Below, piece after piece: positions 62,708 through 64,000 of a stretch of DNA of 64,000 nucleotides; within the stretch, counting starts at the first letter, position 1, and every line of letters starts with the position of its first letter. A program made the translations under genes and the position numbers. A model generated the notes under the pieces. That model was not told where the DNA came from. It made no database searches and saw only the letters and a program-made list of their open reading frames with translations. Where the stretch lies: NCBI RefSeq assembly GCF_020523825.1, contig NZ_JAJALK010000005.1:62001-126000 (forward strand), read 5' to 3'. This DNA is from Methylobacterium brachiatum (GTDB lineage Bacteria; Pseudomonadota; Alphaproteobacteria; Rhizobiales; Beijerinckiaceae).

Positions 62708-62911
62708 GCGCGATCCTCCGCCGGGGCGGGCCGCGCGCCCCGGCTCACAGGAAGAGACCGGTCCGGGCCGCTCCGGGGCCACGCGGCCACCCCGGAGCGG
62801 CGACACGCCGGCACTGTGCCGAAGGATCATCCGAGATCAACGCCCGTCCCGGCGCGGGCTCGACAAAAGCCGCGATGTGTTTGCGCGGCGCCGGCCCGGG
62901 TGCCGCAAGCC

Positions 62912-63160
62912 TTACGCCGACAGGATCAGCAGGATGAGCTTGCTCACCACGGAGCCGACATTCACGAACCCGTGCTCGACATCGACCCGGATCGTCGCCG
63001 TGTCGCCGCCCTCCAGGGTGATAACTTCCCGGGTCGTGTGGATCTCCAGGCGTCCCGACAGGATATGGAAGATCTCGCGGGTTCCGGCCTTGTGGGCGGC
63101 GAAGCGGATCGCCGTGGCGCCGGCCCGCCGCGGCCTCGGAAAATTTTCTCCCCCATCCAC
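62912..63160 (-). CDS. small cupin-domain protein, possibly truncated
   Basis: This 82-residue ORF has the core of a cupin: GTREIFHILSGRLEIHTTREVITLEGGDTATIRVDVEHGFVNVG, with two His and a Glu that could bind metal. The start is a weak GTG. Upstream sequence in another frame reads VDRALKLWMGE, which may belong to the same protein, so a frameshift is possible near 63150. It could be a complete mini-cupin or a decayed gene. Confidence 0.5.
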   Translation of the reverse strand: MDGGENFPRPRRAGATAIRFAAHKAGTREIFHILSGRLEIHTTREVITLEGGDTATIRVDVEHGFVNVGSVVSKLILLILSA

Positions 63161-63493
63161 AGCTTGAGGGCCCGATCGACGCTCGGTCCCCGCTCCGCCA
63201 TCCCGGGGCCGCGCGGCGGGTCCGGGGGGGCGGAAAGGCCGGCCCGCTCAGAGCCTTGCGGCGCCGGCGGCCCGTGTTCGGGCACGTCCGGGCCGGAAAC
63301 CGCGCGGGCCGGTGCGGAGAACGGATCGGCCCGAAATCCGGCGCCTCCGGAAAGACCCTGCTCCCGGGCGAAACCCCGCCTCGGCGCGGCGTAGGCGCCG
63401 CCGGGGCCGCTTGGTATAGGAGTTCAGGCCTGACGCCGGCGGTAACGGGCCGGCCCCGAAGCACCCGATCATCCAGCCCTGGAGTTCCCCGTG
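63161..63493. other. intergenic stretch before the ABC binding protein
   Basis: About 330 GC-rich bases without a supported gene except for the possible shifted 5' end of the cupin. Divergent promoters are expected here; none is clear. Confidence 0.35.
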
Positions 63494-64000
63494 ATGCGTC
63501 TTGTCTCCGCCGCCCGCGTGGCCGTCTTCGCCGCAGCGGCGCTTCTCATGGGCGCGCCGGCGCGGGCCGACGACCTCGACGCGATCCGGGCCGCCAAGAC
63601 CCTGCGGATCGGCACCGAGGGGACCTACGCGCCGTTCAGCTTCCACGACGCCTCCGGGGCGCTGGCCGGGTTCGACGTGGAGATCGGCCGCAAGGTGGCC
63701 GAGAAGCTGGGCGTCACGCCCCAGTTCGTCGAGGGCAAGTGGGACGGCCTGATCGCCGGGCTCGATGCCAAGCGCTACGACGTGGTGATCAACCAGGTCA
63801 GCATCACCAAGGAGCGCCAGGCGAAGTTCGACTTCTCCGAGCCCTATATCCGCTCCCGGGCCGTGCTGATCACCCGGGCCGACAACGGCACGATCAAGTC
63901 CTTCGCCGACCTGAAGGGCAAGAAGTCCGCGCAGAGCCTGAGCAGCAACTTCGCCCGGCTGGCCACCGAGGCCGGGGCCGAGCCGGTCGGCACCGACGGG
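63494..64000 (+). CDS. amino-acid ABC transporter substrate-binding protein (partial)
   Basis: The first 169 codons are visible; the gene continues past the right edge. Residues 1-25 form a signal peptide (RVAVFAAAALLMGAPARA). The SBP family 3 pattern is clear: LRIGTEGTYAPFSFHDASGALAGFDVEIGRKVAEKLG, then WDGLIAGLDAKRYDVVINQVSIT and FDFSEPYI. These bind polar amino acids or cystine (TcyJ/FliY-like). The transporter's membrane and ATPase genes should follow outside the window. Confidence 0.92.
   Translation, partial: MRLVSAARVAVFAAAALLMGAPARADDLDAIRAAKTLRIGTEGTYAPFSFHDASGALAGFDVEIGRKVAEKLGVTPQFVEGKWDGLIAGLDAKRYDVVINQVSITKERQAKFDFSEPYIRSRAVLITRADNGTIKSFADLKGKKSAQSLSSNFARLATEAGAEPVGTDG

Overview
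The window is high-GC DNA, roughly 70 percent G+C by eye, dense with GTG starts and 4-base GTGA/ATGA gene overlaps. Gene families and order fit an alphaproteobacterium of the Hyphomicrobiales, most likely Methylobacterium or Methylorubrum: MucR, an ubiK-ybjN-proC block, a GTA-type head module, EcfG-like promoters and a DUF6456 protein. This assignment is inferred from gene content; no rRNA or tRNA gene was found. 

Left part (1-10.5 kb): a gene-transfer-agent or prophage head module on the minus strand. It runs HTH protein, large terminase, portal, prohead protease, HK97 capsid, head-tail connector, head-tail adaptor, DUF3168 tail protein. Two insertions interrupt it: a small XRE-like fragment between terminase and portal, and a plus-strand cassette of two secreted trypsin-like proteases and Dps between capsid and connector. 

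10.5-13.8 kb: small secreted and membrane proteins of unknown function, and a LysR regulator divergent from a DUF4260 membrane protein. 

13.8-28 kb: a complete chemotaxis cluster. On the minus strand it reads cheA-cheW-mcp-mcp-mcp-cheW-cheR-cheB, preceded by a soluble receptor gene; a STAS protein and cheY lie divergently on the plus strand. The three transmembrane receptors have almost identical signalling domains. The middle one is cut by an in-frame TAG codon. 

28-48.6 kb: a degenerate PAS/HisKA_2 kinase behind an EcfG-like promoter, sufE, a TetR regulator, the ubiK-ybjN-proC block, a Met/His/Arg-rich secreted peptide, phoH, uvrD, a large AsmA-like protein, an oligopeptidase B-like S9 peptidase, mucR, a DUF6456 protein, a further receptor and a degenerate receiver protein. 

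48.8-64 kb: argJ with a SIMPL protein and a Nudix hydrolase in one overlapping operon; an oxidoreductase; a quinone-detoxification-like set (dioxygenase, hydrolase, DoxX) divergent from a LysR gene with a perfect inverted repeat between them; a GntR regulator; a cyanide-insensitive oxidase operon (cioA-cioB-DUF2474) followed by a GbsR/MarR-type regulator, with an 18-base perfect palindrome upstream; an aminotransferase; a DapA-family enzyme; a small cupin; and the start of an amino-acid ABC-transporter binding protein. 

Several families of palindromic intergenic repeats sit between genes. Candidate control sites include two EcfG-type promoters (dps and the kinase) and four inverted repeats. 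No CRISPR array, insertion sequence or integrase was seen.
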